A stretch of 28,158 nt of DNA, from NCBI GenBank assembly GCA_905236495.1, contig CAJOPV010000144.1:1-28158 (forward strand), in the 5' to 3' direction. This document shows, piece by piece, positions 15,379 to 23,690 of the stretch (position 1 is its first letter; each line of letters starts with the position of its first letter). The position numbers and the translations under genes were made by a program. Source of the stretch: an uncultured Christensenellaceae bacterium. Lineage in GTDB: Bacteria; Bacillota; Clostridia; Christensenellales; Aristaeellaceae. The notes beneath the pieces were generated by a model. That model saw only the letters and a list, made by a program, of their open reading frames with translations. It made no database searches and was not told where the DNA came from.

Positions 15379-16407
15379 TCAACGGAACTGTTTGAGGAAG
15401 CGAAGATCGCCCTCGTACAAAAGCCGCAGATCCTTGATGCCATAGCGGAGCATGGTGATGCGCTCCAGGCCGATGCCGAAGGCGAAGCCGGAATACACGC
15501 TGCTGTCGATGCCGCACATTTCCAGCACCTTGGGGTTCACCATGCCGCTGCCCAGCACCTCGATCCAGCCGGTGCCCTTGCACACCCGGCAGCCCTTGCC
15601 GTGGCAGTTGACGCAGGTCAGATCCACCTCGGCGCTGGGCTCGGTGAAGGGGAAGAAGGAGGGGCGGAAGCGCACGTCGATATCGCTGCCGTAAAGCCGC
15701 TTGGCGAAAGCGTCCAGGGTGCCCTTCAGGTCCGCCATGGTCACGTCCCGATCGATCACCAGGCCCTCGATCTGATGGAACACGGGGCTGTGGGTGGCGT
15801 CCATCTCATCGGCGCGGAACACCCGTCCAGGGCACACGATGCGGATGGGGGGCTTTTGGGTCAGCATGGTGCGGGCCTGCACGGGGCTGGTCTGGGAGCG
15901 CAGCACCACGTTATCGTCGATATAGAAGGTGTCCTGCGCGTCCCGGGCGGGATGATTCTTGGGCACGTTCAGAAGCTCAAAGTTATACAGGTCCAGTTCG
16001 ATCTCCGGCCCCTCCACCACGGAAAAGCCCATGGAGGTGAAGCAATCCAGCACCTCCTTGAGCACCAGGTTCATGGGGTGCTCCGCCCCGATCAGGGGCA
16101 GGTCCCGGGGCTCGGTGACGTCGATGGCTTCCTTTTGCAGCCGCCATTCCTTTTCCTTTTCCGCAAACTCCCGCTGCTTTTCATCCAGCAGGGCGGTGAA
16201 GCGCTCCCGGGCCTCGTTGATGAGCTGGCCCATCCTGGGCCGCTCCTCGGGGCTTACCTGGCCCATGCCCCGCAAAAGCGCCGTCAGGCTGCCCTTTTTG
16301 CCCAGCACCTTCACCCGCAGGGCGTCCAGGGCCTGCAAGCCGTCCACGCCCTCCAGCTCCTGCCGCATTTCCTCGCCGATCTGATTCAGGTTTTCCCGGA
16401 TATCCAT
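15379..16407 (-). CDS. pheS: Phenylalanyl-tRNA synthetase alpha subunit
   Basis: Catalytic subunit that charges tRNA-Phe. 342 aa from ATG 16407, the usual bacterial length. The N-terminal coiled coil (MDIRENLNQIGEEM onward) binds tRNA. Class II motif 2 is FRADEMDATHSPVFHQIEG, and motif 3 is GIGLERITML. A CxxC...CxxCKGTGW segment and EVLGSGMVNP are typical of PheS. The ATG at 16407 was chosen because AAGGAGG lies 10 nt upstream; the in-frame extension to 16512 runs through the T-box terminator and is leader RNA. Transcription is controlled by the T-box upstream. Confidence 0.97.
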   Translation of the reverse strand: MDIRENLNQIGEEMRQELEGVDGLQALDALRVKVLGKKGSLTALLRGMGQVSPEERPRMGQLINEARERFTALLDEKQREFAEKEKEWRLQKEAIDVTEPRDLPLIGAEHPMNLVLKEVLDCFTSMGFSVVEGPEIELDLYNFELLNVPKNHPARDAQDTFYIDDNVVLRSQTSPVQARTMLTQKPPIRIVCPGRVFRADEMDATHSPVFHQIEGLVIDRDVTMADLKGTLDAFAKRLYGSDIDVRFRPSFFPFTEPSAEVDLTCVNCHGKGCRVCKGTGWIEVLGSGMVNPKVLEMCGIDSSVYSGFAFGIGLERITMLRYGIKDLRLLYEGDLRFLKQFR

Positions 16408-16429
16408 GTAGGCTTTTCCTCCTTCTGAT

Positions 16430-16676
16430 AAAAAAACGCCCATGGCATAAGCCATGGGGCGTGACAGGCGCACGCGGTACCACCCAATTTCAGCGGATCG
16501 ATCCGCTCTCATAAGCCCTTAACGCGGGCGGCACGGCTGCGCCTACTTATCTTTCAGCACAGCGGCTCGGGAGCGAATGGCCTTCCGCGCCCCGGACGGC
16601 TTCCAGCCGATGACCGCCCTTCTCTCGGGGGACGCATTGATGCGAAGGCTTTGTTCTCCGTCAGCGCCGATGCAGG
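16430..16676 (-). promoter_or_regulatory. Phe-specific T-box riboswitch of pheST
   Basis: About 245 nt of leader on the - strand. The T-box sequence GGGTGGTACCGCG (complement of 16473-16485), which pairs with the uncharged tRNA acceptor end, is exact. It is followed by a terminator stem (16437-16446 with 16451-16461) and seven U (16430-16436). In Stem I, pairings GGAG/CTCC and AAGCC/GGC around an internal loop place TTC (complement of 16575-16577) in the specifier position, a Phe codon that fits the gene controlled. Uncharged tRNA-Phe would stabilise the antiterminator and let pheS be transcribed. The T-box is certain; the specifier position is inferred by hand folding. Confidence 0.93.
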
Positions 16677-16677
16677 A

Positions 16678-16707
16678 ATTATAACACCGAAAAGCGATTG
16701 AAGTCAA
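16678..16707 (-). promoter_or_regulatory. pheST promoter, overlapping the aroQ stop
   Basis: On the - strand, TTGACT (16702-16707), 18-nt spacer, TATAAT (16678-16683). The TGA stop of aroQ (16704-16706) lies inside the -35 box, so the pheST unit begins with no gap after the aro operon. No terminator separates them. Confidence 0.78.
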
Positions 16708-17141
16708 TCCCCCGAAAGGGTTTCTTTCAGATATTCCAGGGCTTTTTCATACCCCTCAAAGCCAAGCCCCATGAAGCGAGCCCGGCAGGCCATGCCGGCA
16801 TAGGAAACCTGGCGGAATGGCTCCCGTTTGCTCACATCCGTCAAATGCACCTCCACGGCGGGCAGGGCCACGGCCTTCAGCGCATCCAGGATGGCGACGG
16901 AGGTATGGGTATAGGCGGCGGGATTGATGACGATGCCGTCCATGACGCCGTAGGCCTCCTGGATCTTTTCCACGATGGCCCCCTCATAATTGCTCTGGAA
17001 CAGTTCTATATCCAGGCCCAGCCGTTTCGCCGCCTCCCGGATGAACGTTTCCAGATCGGCGTAGGTTTCCGTGCCGTACAGATGCTTTTCCCGGATGCCC
17101 AGCATATTCAGGTTGGGCCCGTTAATCACCAATACCTTCAT
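16704..17141 (-). CDS. aroQ: 3-dehydroquinate dehydratase, type II
   Basis: Third shikimate pathway step: trans-dehydration of 3-dehydroquinate to 3-dehydroshikimate by the dodecameric type II enzyme. 145 aa, typical. Signature VINGPNLNMLGIRE with catalytic Tyr22 in HLYG, FQSNYEG, VINPAAYTHTS (Asn73, His79), and VEVHLTDVSKRE with His99. ATG at 17141 after GGAGGG. It overlaps the end of the aroE-aroK fusion gene by 20 nt, so it is coupled to it as the last gene of the aro operon. Confidence 0.96.
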   Translation of the reverse strand: MKVLVINGPNLNMLGIREKHLYGTETYADLETFIREAAKRLGLDIELFQSNYEGAIVEKIQEAYGVMDGIVINPAAYTHTSVAILDALKAVALPAVEVHLTDVSKREPFRQVSYAGMACRARFMGLGFEGYEKALEYLKETLSGD

Positions 17142-18357
17142 CCAATCCCTCCGTTAGCTTCTTCAGCGCTTCCTCCGGCGTCCCGTCGTTCAGGACCGTA
17201 AAATCCGCCGCAGCCTCGTACAGGGGCGTGCGGGCTTCCTCCATGCGGCGCAGGGTCTCCGGCCCGGTGGAGAGGGGCCGCCCCGCCGTGCTCAGGCGCT
17301 CCAGGGGCCGCTGCACCCAGGCCACCACGGCGTTTTGCCGAAGGAAAAGCCTGTTCTCCTCCCGCAGCACCGCCCCGCCCCCGGCGGCGATCACCAGGCC
17401 GCTTTCTTTGGCTGTCTTACGGATCACCTCCGCCTCCATAGCCCGGAAGGCGGCCTCCCCCTGCCGGGCGAAGATCTCCGGGATGGGGCCGAAGCGGCTG
17501 ACGATCTCCCCGTCGATATCCACAAACCTGCGGCCCAGCTTTTCCGCCGCCAGCCTTCCCAGGGTGCTTTTCCCGCTGCCGGGCATGCCCACCAATACCA
17601 GATTCAGACATTGGCTCCGCACCGCCCGGTAGGCCTTTTCGAGCTTTTCCTCCGGGATATCGGCGCCGGTAAACAGCCGGGCAGCGTACCAGCCTTGGGC
17701 GCAAAGCATCCAAAGGCCCCCAATATGGGGAATGCCCCTGCTTTCCGCTTCCTGCAAAAGGCGTGTGCGGGCGGGGTTATAGATCACGTCCGCAACGCCG
17801 ATCAAATTGGGAAAGCGGCTCAGATCAGCCGGGCAGCCCTCCGTTTGGGGGTACATGCCCGCCGGGGTGGTGTTGATGAGCACCTCCCCATGGGTATGCC
17901 GCCGGTACATGTCCTCGTAGGTGACGGGCCCGGAACGGGAGACCACCACCGTCTCCCGGGCCCCCTGCTCCCGGCAGGCGGCCTGGGCGGTGAGGGAAGT
18001 GCCCCCGCTGCCCAGGATCAGCACTTTTTTGCCCGTCAGCGTGATGCCGCCCTTCTGCAGCATGAAAAGGAAGCCGCCCAGGTCGGTATTGTAGGCGGTC
18101 AGTTTTCCCTGCCGGTTCACCAGCGTGTTGGCGCTGCCCACGGCCCGGACGGTATCGGATATGCCGTCGCAGAAGGGCAGCACCGCCCGCTTGTAGGGGA
18201 TGGTGACGTTGAGGCCCCGGAAAGCCCGTTCCCGGAGCAGCGCCTCCATTTCCTCCTTCTCCATGGGGTACAGCCGGTAATCGTAATCCCCGAAGCAGCG
18301 GTGGATCAGGGGGGAATAGCTGTGGCTCAGCTTCTCCCCGATCAGGCCGTATTCCAT
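17122..18357 (-). CDS. Bifunctional shikimate dehydrogenase-shikimate kinase (AroE-AroK fusion)
   Basis: 411-aa two-domain enzyme for steps 4 and 5 of the shikimate pathway. Residues 1 to about 245 are AroE: KLSHSYSPLIHR (shikimate binding), NVTIPYK with catalytic Lys56, NTDLGG with Asp92, nucleotide loop GSGGTS near 116-121 (usual form GAGGA) and INTTPAGMYP. From about 250 the chain is AroK: Walker A GMPGSGKST at about 257-265, VDIDGEI (Asp280, Asp282), FRAMEAE with Arg305, GGG at 326-328, and the LID arginine in STAGRPL near 360. The frame is uninterrupted. Start ATG overlaps the pheA TGA by 1 nt (TGATG). A separate shikimate kinase gene also exists at 25403-25915. Confidence 0.94.
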   Translation of the reverse strand: MEYGLIGEKLSHSYSPLIHRCFGDYDYRLYPMEKEEMEALLRERAFRGLNVTIPYKRAVLPFCDGISDTVRAVGSANTLVNRQGKLTAYNTDLGGFLFMLQKGGITLTGKKVLILGSGGTSLTAQAACREQGARETVVVSRSGPVTYEDMYRRHTHGEVLINTTPAGMYPQTEGCPADLSRFPNLIGVADVIYNPARTRLLQEAESRGIPHIGGLWMLCAQGWYAARLFTGADIPEEKLEKAYRAVRSQCLNLVLVGMPGSGKSTLGRLAAEKLGRRFVDIDGEIVSRFGPIPEIFARQGEAAFRAMEAEVIRKTAKESGLVIAAGGGAVLREENRLFLRQNAVVAWVQRPLERLSTAGRPLSTGPETLRRMEEARTPLYEAAADFTVLNDGTPEEALKKLTEGLDEGIGD

Positions 18358-19505
18358 CAGCGCATCTCCTCGTAATTCCCCAGGAAAACGAACTGGTCCG
18401 CCTCGTTTTTAAGCTGCTCCATCAATTCCCGAACGGCGGGGGATTCGATAGACGCCTCGATATCGAAGAAGAAGCGGAATTCAAAGTCCTTGCCCGGGAT
18501 GGGGCGGCTTTCCAGCTTCGTCAGGTTCACCCCCATGACGGCGATATGGCTCATAAGGCGGTACAGCGCCCCGGGCTTATGGGCGGTGGAAAGCATGAGG
18601 GAAATTTTGTCGGCGCCCCGATACACTGTCAGGTCCTTGGCGATGCAGATGAAGCGGGTGAAATTGTTGTCGTTATCCGCTACCTCCCTTTCCACCGTTT
18701 CCAGGCCGTAGAGCGCCTCGCACTCCTGGGAGGCGATGGCGGCCAGGTCCCGCCGGCCTTCTTGGGCGACCAGGGCGGCGGCCACGGCGGTATTTTCCAT
18801 GGGCGTGGCTTTGATGCCGGGATGGGCGGCAAGGAAGGAAGCGCACTGCCGCAGCGCCTGCTCGTGGGAGACCACCTCCCGGATGTCCGAAAGCTTCGTC
18901 CCAGGCAAAGCCAGCAGCCTGTGATCCACCCGCTGCCGCCCGGCCCGGACGATGTGGAAATGGTGCTTCTCCATCAGGTCATACACCTGGGTCACGCTGC
19001 CGGCGGTGCTGTTTTCGATGGGCAGCACCCCAAAGGGGCACATGCCCCTTTCCACGGCGTTGAATACGTCGTTGAAGGTGTTCATATACAGGATATCCGC
19101 AAATTCAAACATCTGATCGCAAATTTTCTGGGAATAGGCCCCCTCGGTGCCCTGGCAGGCCACCATCACCCGCTGGGGCATCTTTTCCTGAATATTTTTG
19201 GCAGCAGCCTCCAGCTCCGCGGTCAAAGGGGAAGCGGAGCGAAGCTGCTGGGCCTGATAAGCCCGGCTGACGCTGAAGAGGGTCTGATAGAGCAGCTTGG
19301 CATAATGCTCCATATCCTCCCCTGCCCGGAGGGATACCCGGTTCAGGATCTTCCGTTCCCGGCCCGTATCCAGGATGGGCAGGCCATGCTCCTTTTTATA
19401 GGCCGCCACGTCCGTTACCAGCCGCATCCTTTGGGCGAACAGATCGGTCATCTGGTCGTCGATCCGATCCAATCGCTCCCGGATGGCATCCAAATTCATA
19501 TCCAT
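18357..19505 (-). CDS. pheA: Bifunctional chorismate mutase-prephenate dehydratase (P-protein)
   Basis: Makes prephenate from chorismate and then phenylpyruvate, committing carbon to Phe. 382 aa. Residues 1 to about 85 form an AroQ-class helical chorismate mutase (LDAIRERLDRIDDQM, AAYKKEHGLPILD). About 110-285 is prephenate dehydratase (CQGTEGAYSQ, NSTAGSV, and NNFTRF with the catalytic Thr). The C-terminal ACT domain has GALY and ESRP motifs that bind Phe for feedback inhibition. ATG at 19505 follows AAGGAG. It lies 12 nt behind aroC. Enzyme activity is therefore likely controlled by Phe in addition to the leader upstream of aroF. Confidence 0.96.
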   Translation of the reverse strand: MDMNLDAIRERLDRIDDQMTDLFAQRMRLVTDVAAYKKEHGLPILDTGRERKILNRVSLRAGEDMEHYAKLLYQTLFSVSRAYQAQQLRSASPLTAELEAAAKNIQEKMPQRVMVACQGTEGAYSQKICDQMFEFADILYMNTFNDVFNAVERGMCPFGVLPIENSTAGSVTQVYDLMEKHHFHIVRAGRQRVDHRLLALPGTKLSDIREVVSHEQALRQCASFLAAHPGIKATPMENTAVAAALVAQEGRRDLAAIASQECEALYGLETVEREVADNDNNFTRFICIAKDLTVYRGADKISLMLSTAHKPGALYRLMSHIAVMGVNLTKLESRPIPGKDFEFRFFFDIEASIESPAVRELMEQLKNEADQFVFLGNYEEMR

Positions 19506-19517
19506 CGTTTTTTCTCC

Positions 19518-20576
19518 TTACAGTATGAGGTCGGTGAGGATCAGGGCGGTGACGGCTTCCACCACGGGCACCGCCCGGGGCACCACGCAGGGGTCGTGGC
19601 GGCCCTGCACGCTGATGACGGTTTCCTTCATGGCGCAGGTATCCACCGTCTGCTGCGGCAGGGCGATGGAGGGCGTGGGCTTGAAGGAAACGGTGAAATG
19701 CAGGGGCATGCCGTTGGTGATGCCCCCCAGGATGCCGCCGCAGTGATTGGTGACGGTGCGGATGCTTCCGTCCGCCGCCCGGTAGGCGTCGTTGTTTTCG
19801 CTGCCATAGGGCTTGGTATCGCCGAACTGCAGGCCCTTTACCGCCGGGATGCCGAAGAGGGCCTTTGCCAAAGCCCCTTCCACTCCGCCGAAGCAGGGCC
19901 CGCCCAGGCCTCCGGGCAAGCCCGTTACCAGGCAGCGCACCGCCCCGTCGATACTGTCCCCCGCCTGGCGGGCGGCCTCGATCCGCTTTTTCATTTCCTC
20001 GCCCCGGTTTTGATTCATCACCGGGAAATCCTCCGGCCCATACAGGGGCAGGCGAGGGTCCGCCGTATCCGGCGTTTCATCCCACACGTCCCCGATCCGG
20101 GCCACGTGGGCGCATACCGCGATCCCCTTTTCTTCCAGGTATTGCAGCGCCAGGGCCCCGGCAAAGCACAAGGGCGCCGTCAGCCTTGCGGAAAAATGCC
20201 CGCCGCCCCGGTAATCCCAGGCGTCGCCATACTTGAGATACGCCGAAAAATCGGCGTGCCCGGGCCGGGGCAGCACCCGAAGATCGGGGTAATCCCCGGA
20301 GTGGGCGTTGGTGTTGCGGATGAGGGCGGTGAGGGGAGATGCGCAGGTGCGCCCGTTTTCATCCAGGCCGGAGACGAGCTCATAGGCGTCCGTTTCCCTT
20401 CTTGGGGTGCTCCAGGCATTTTGCCCGGGAGCCCGGCGGGCCATGAAGCGGTTCACCTTCTCCCAATCGATCCATCGTCCCCGGGGATACCCTTCCACCA
20501 CGCACCCCACCGCCGGGCCGTGGGACTGCCCGAATAACGTGACCCGCAATTTTCCTCCGATGCTGAAATCAGCCAT
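19518..20576 (-). CDS. aroC: Chorismate synthase
   Basis: Last common step: EPSP to chorismate with reduced FMN. 352 aa. Family landmarks: LFGQSHGPAVG near the N terminus, the region of paired arginines (ARRAPGQ), RPGHADFSAYLKYG, GGGHFSARLT, GSENNDAYRAADG and GGILGGITNG. An in-frame ATG at 20600 exists, but 20576 is preferred: GGGAGGG lies 7 nt upstream and family proteins begin here. The gene overlaps the aroA 3' end by 8 nt. Confidence 0.96.
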   Translation of the reverse strand: MADFSIGGKLRVTLFGQSHGPAVGCVVEGYPRGRWIDWEKVNRFMARRAPGQNAWSTPRRETDAYELVSGLDENGRTCASPLTALIRNTNAHSGDYPDLRVLPRPGHADFSAYLKYGDAWDYRGGGHFSARLTAPLCFAGALALQYLEEKGIAVCAHVARIGDVWDETPDTADPRLPLYGPEDFPVMNQNRGEEMKKRIEAARQAGDSIDGAVRCLVTGLPGGLGGPCFGGVEGALAKALFGIPAVKGLQFGDTKPYGSENNDAYRAADGSIRTVTNHCGGILGGITNGMPLHFTVSFKPTPSIALPQQTVDTCAMKETVISVQGRHDPCVVPRAVPVVEAVTALILTDLIL

Positions 20577-21786
20577 GGAGCCGCCCTCCCATCTGCTCAA
20601 AATCCCGCCAGAAATCGGGGTAAGATTTGTTCACCGCTTCCGCCCCCAGGATCGTGACCGGCCCAGCGCACACCGTGGCGGCGATGGCGGCGCTCATGGC
20701 CACCCGGTGATCGCCGTGCCCGTCCACCGTACCGCCCCGCAGGCGCGTCCCGTGAACGGTCAATCCGTCCGGCGCTTCCTCCGCGCTGCCGCCCAGGGCC
20801 CGGATCACCTCCGCCATGGCGGTGAGCCGGTCCGATTCCTTGAGGCGCAGCCGGGCGGCCCCGGTGATGCGGGTGGTTTTCCCCGGCACGGCGGCGGCGA
20901 CGGCGGACAGGACGGGCATCAGATCCGGCGTCTGCCGAAGGTCCATTTCATCGCCGATCTGCAGGAGGAGCTTTTGAACGGCCTTGTCCCCCTGAAAGGA
21001 ATGCTCGTCCAGGCCGGAAAGCTTCACGGCGCTTCCCAGCCGGTTCGCCCCCAGCCAGAAGGCCGCCGCGCTCCAGTCCGCTTCCGCCGCCGCGATGCCG
21101 GGAGAAGTATAAACCTGCCCGCCCGGTATCCGCCAGCCGTTTTCCGTCTTTTCCACGCGGATGCCGAACCGCCTGAGCACCGAAAGCGTCAATTCCACAT
21201 AGGGCACGGATTCCAGGGGCGACGTATAAGTCAATTTGCTGTCCCCGGAAAGCAGGGGCAGGGCGAACATGAGGCCGGTAAAATACTGGCTGCTCACGTT
21301 TCCCGGCAGGGAATAATCACCGGAGCGGAGGCCGCCCCGTACCGTCAGCGGCAGGGAATCGCCCTCGATCACCGCCCCGTGGGCCCGCAGAGCTTCCAGG
21401 TACGGCCCGTTTGGGCGCTCGGTAAGCCTGCCCCGGCCCGTCAGGGTGACTTCGCCGGGGCCTGCGGCGCACAGCGGCAAAAGGAACCGCAGCGTGGAGC
21501 CGCTTTCGCCGCAGCTTAGCGCAGCCTGCCGGGGCCAGAGAAGGGAGGAAATCACCTTCAGCCCGTCCCCCTCCCGGATGATGGCGGCGTTCAGCCTTTG
21601 CAGGCAATTGACCGTGGCCCCGATATCCTCGTTTTCCCCCGAGCAGAGGATGCGGGTTTCCTCCCGGTCCTCCTTAACGGGCCGGCACAAGGCGGCGGCG
21701 ATCAGCAGCCGATGCACGTGGGATTTGGAGGACGGGAGGCGGGAGAGGGCTCCGCCCAGGAGGCCCGGTTCGACAGTCACATTCAT
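20569..21786 (-). CDS. aroA: 5-enolpyruvylshikimate-3-phosphate synthase
   Basis: Sixth step: joins phosphoenolpyruvate and shikimate-3-phosphate. 405 aa from ATG 21786. Motifs: LPSSKSHVHRLL (substrate lysine and arginine), CGESGSTLRFLLPL, GRGRLTERP, VSSQYFTGLMFALP, RLKESDRL, and DHRVAMSAA near the C terminus. The start is fixed by GGAG 7 nt upstream and a 4-nt ATGA overlap with the aroB stop; the longer frame to 21855 would add 23 residues of no family similarity. Confidence 0.96.
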   Translation of the reverse strand: MNVTVEPGLLGGALSRLPSSKSHVHRLLIAAALCRPVKEDREETRILCSGENEDIGATVNCLQRLNAAIIREGDGLKVISSLLWPRQAALSCGESGSTLRFLLPLCAAGPGEVTLTGRGRLTERPNGPYLEALRAHGAVIEGDSLPLTVRGGLRSGDYSLPGNVSSQYFTGLMFALPLLSGDSKLTYTSPLESVPYVELTLSVLRRFGIRVEKTENGWRIPGGQVYTSPGIAAAEADWSAAAFWLGANRLGSAVKLSGLDEHSFQGDKAVQKLLLQIGDEMDLRQTPDLMPVLSAVAAAVPGKTTRITGAARLRLKESDRLTAMAEVIRALGGSAEEAPDGLTVHGTRLRGGTVDGHGDHRVAMSAAIAATVCAGPVTILGAEAVNKSYPDFWRDFEQMGGRLHG

Positions 21787-22826
21787 ATCGTTTCTCCTGT
21801 GGCCCTGGCGAAGATCGCGGGCAATTCCGCCGCAGGGACGGTTTTCAAGGCGCATTTTCCGATGGCTTCCGGCAGAACCAGCGTGATCCTGTCCCCCCGC
21901 CGCTTTTTATCGGAAAGGGCGGCCCGGGCCAATTCTGCCGCCGGGTAGGGGCAGGCCGTGGGCAGGCCGCATTTCCGGCAGGCAGCTTCGATGGGCGTGG
22001 GGTCCATTCCCGCGGCCCTTGCCGCCATCACCAGGCCCATCGCCACCCCCTGCCCGTGGGTGAGGGTGAAGCCGGAGCAGGTTTCCGCCGCGTGCCCGAA
22101 GGTGTGGCCCAGGTTCAGCATTTGCCGCACGCCCCGGTCCAACTCGTCCCGGGCCACGTGATCCCGCTTGATTTCCACGTTCCGGGCGATGGTCTCATCG
22201 ATTCTCTCCCGCCATTTTCCGGTGCGCAGATCGTCAAAGAGCTTTGGGTCCGCCAGGATGCCGTGCTTGAGCATTTCGGCGCTGCCGTCCCGGATGAGAT
22301 CCGGGGGCAGGGCCCTTATCACATCGGTATCGCTCAGCACCAGCAGGGGCTGGTGAAAGGCCCCCGCCATATTCTTTCCCGCAGGCAGATCCACCGCCGT
22401 TTTGCCGCCCACGGAGGAATCCACCGCCGCAAGCAAAGTGGTGGGAATCTGCACAAAGGGGATGCCCCGGCAATACACCGCCGCGGCGAAGCCCGCCAGG
22501 TCCCCCGCTACGCCGCCCCCCAGCGCCACTGCCAGATCCCCCCGGCTGAGTTTGCTTTCCGCCAGGAAATTGAGGGCGGAGGCCAGGGTCTGCATGGTCT
22601 TATGCTCCTCCCCATGGGGAAAGGCCCACAGGCAGGGATCAAAGCCCGCTTCCTTCAGGCTGTTCAGGACTTTCTGCCCGTACAGGGCGGCTACGGTATC
22701 GTCCGTCAGGACGGCGGCCCGGCAGGGCGCATGCACCCCGGCGATCAGCTCCCCCGCCCGGTTTATCAGCCCCGGCCCGATCATCACGTCATAGGCCGGG
22801 TCAACCCGGATGCGCACCCGTTCCAT
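21783..22826 (-). CDS. aroB: 3-dehydroquinate synthase
   Basis: Second step: NAD- and metal-dependent cyclisation of DAHP to 3-dehydroquinate. 347 aa, normal. Motifs: ALGGGVAGDLAGFAA, FVQIPTTLLAAVDSSVGGKT, GKNMAGAFHQP, the metal-ligand region RDGSAEMLKHG and NLGHTFGHAAE. ATG at 22826 after GGAG, 3 nt behind the tyrA stop; the 3' end overlaps aroA by 4 nt. Confidence 0.96.
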   Translation of the reverse strand: MERVRIRVDPAYDVMIGPGLINRAGELIAGVHAPCRAAVLTDDTVAALYGQKVLNSLKEAGFDPCLWAFPHGEEHKTMQTLASALNFLAESKLSRGDLAVALGGGVAGDLAGFAAAVYCRGIPFVQIPTTLLAAVDSSVGGKTAVDLPAGKNMAGAFHQPLLVLSDTDVIRALPPDLIRDGSAEMLKHGILADPKLFDDLRTGKWRERIDETIARNVEIKRDHVARDELDRGVRQMLNLGHTFGHAAETCSGFTLTHGQGVAMGLVMAARAAGMDPTPIEAACRKCGLPTACPYPAAELARAALSDKKRRGDRITLVLPEAIGKCALKTVPAAELPAIFARATGETI

Positions 22827-22829
22827 GGC

Positions 22830-23663
22830 TCACTCCTCCAATGCTTCCTTCATTTCCCGGCCTTCCCGCAGGAGGACGCGGAGCCTTTCCCCGTCCCGGT
22901 CCCGCAGGGCGTCCCGGTATTCCGTCAGGCGGTCGATGAGCCCCTCCACCTGATTCAGCAGCAGATCGTCGTTTTCCAGAAACAGCTCCGTCCACATGTT
23001 TTCGTTGAGCCGCGCCACCCGGGTCATATCCTTGAAGCTGCCGGCGGAAAAGCCCCGGTGCTTATTCGCCAGGGGCGTTTTCACATACGCGCCGGAAACC
23101 ACGTGGGCCAGCTGGGAGGTGAAGGCGATCATTTCATCGTGCTCCTGGGGCGTTGTGAAGCGCACCCTGCCAAAGCCGATGGACAGGAAGATTTCCTTGG
23201 CCCTTCTGATCTCCTCCACCGGGGTGCCGGGGAGGGGGCAGAGGATCATGCTGGCGTTTTCAAACAGATCATCCTGGGAAAAGGAAAAGCCGCTGCGCTC
23301 CCGCCCCGCCATGGGATGGCCCCCCATGAAGGTAAAGGCCGCGTCCCGGAAAGCGGGAAACAGCCGGTCGCACACGTACCGCTTCACCCCGCAGCAATCG
23401 ATCACGAGCGCCCCGGGCTTGAACGCCTTCCCATGGGCCAAAGCCCAGTCCACCGCCGCCTGGGGATACAGGGCGATCAGCACCGCGTCGCACTGCCCCA
23501 GATGATCGTCCGTCAATTCCCCGTCCACGGCCCCGAAGGCCCTGGCCTGGAGCAGGGCGGTTTCATCGATATCGCAGCCCAGCACGGTATGATGCGAATG
23601 AAATTTGATGCTCCGGGCCAGGGAGCCGCCAATGAGGCCCAGCCCCACGATGCCAAACAGCAT
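22830..23663 (-). CDS. tyrA: Prephenate dehydrogenase
   Basis: Oxidatively decarboxylates prephenate to 4-hydroxyphenylpyruvate, the Tyr branch. 277 aa: Rossmann fold GLGLIGGSLARS at the N terminus, DCCGVKRYV, GGHPMAGRERSGF with the catalytic His, then the helical dimerisation domain. There is no ACT domain at the C terminus and no fused chorismate mutase, so feedback control by Tyr at this protein is less evident. ATG at 23663 with GGAGGT 7 nt upstream. Together with pheA it makes the locus serve Phe and Tyr. Confidence 0.94.
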   Translation of the reverse strand: MLFGIVGLGLIGGSLARSIKFHSHHTVLGCDIDETALLQARAFGAVDGELTDDHLGQCDAVLIALYPQAAVDWALAHGKAFKPGALVIDCCGVKRYVCDRLFPAFRDAAFTFMGGHPMAGRERSGFSFSQDDLFENASMILCPLPGTPVEEIRRAKEIFLSIGFGRVRFTTPQEHDEMIAFTSQLAHVVSGAYVKTPLANKHRGFSAGSFKDMTRVARLNENMWTELFLENDDLLLNQVEGLIDRLTEYRDALRDRDGERLRVLLREGREMKEALEE

Positions 23664-23690
23664 ATCGCCACCTCCGAAAAAAAGATCCTC

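Noticed and set aside
16408..16512. 35-residue N-terminal extension of PheS
   Set aside because: It would translate the T-box antiterminator and terminator; the ATG at 16407 has the ribosome binding site and the family N terminus.
18546..20537. 663-codon + strand frame opposite pheA/aroC
   Set aside because: Same antisense effect; low-complexity His/Gly/Pro composition, no family resemblance, and conflict with genes of clear identity.
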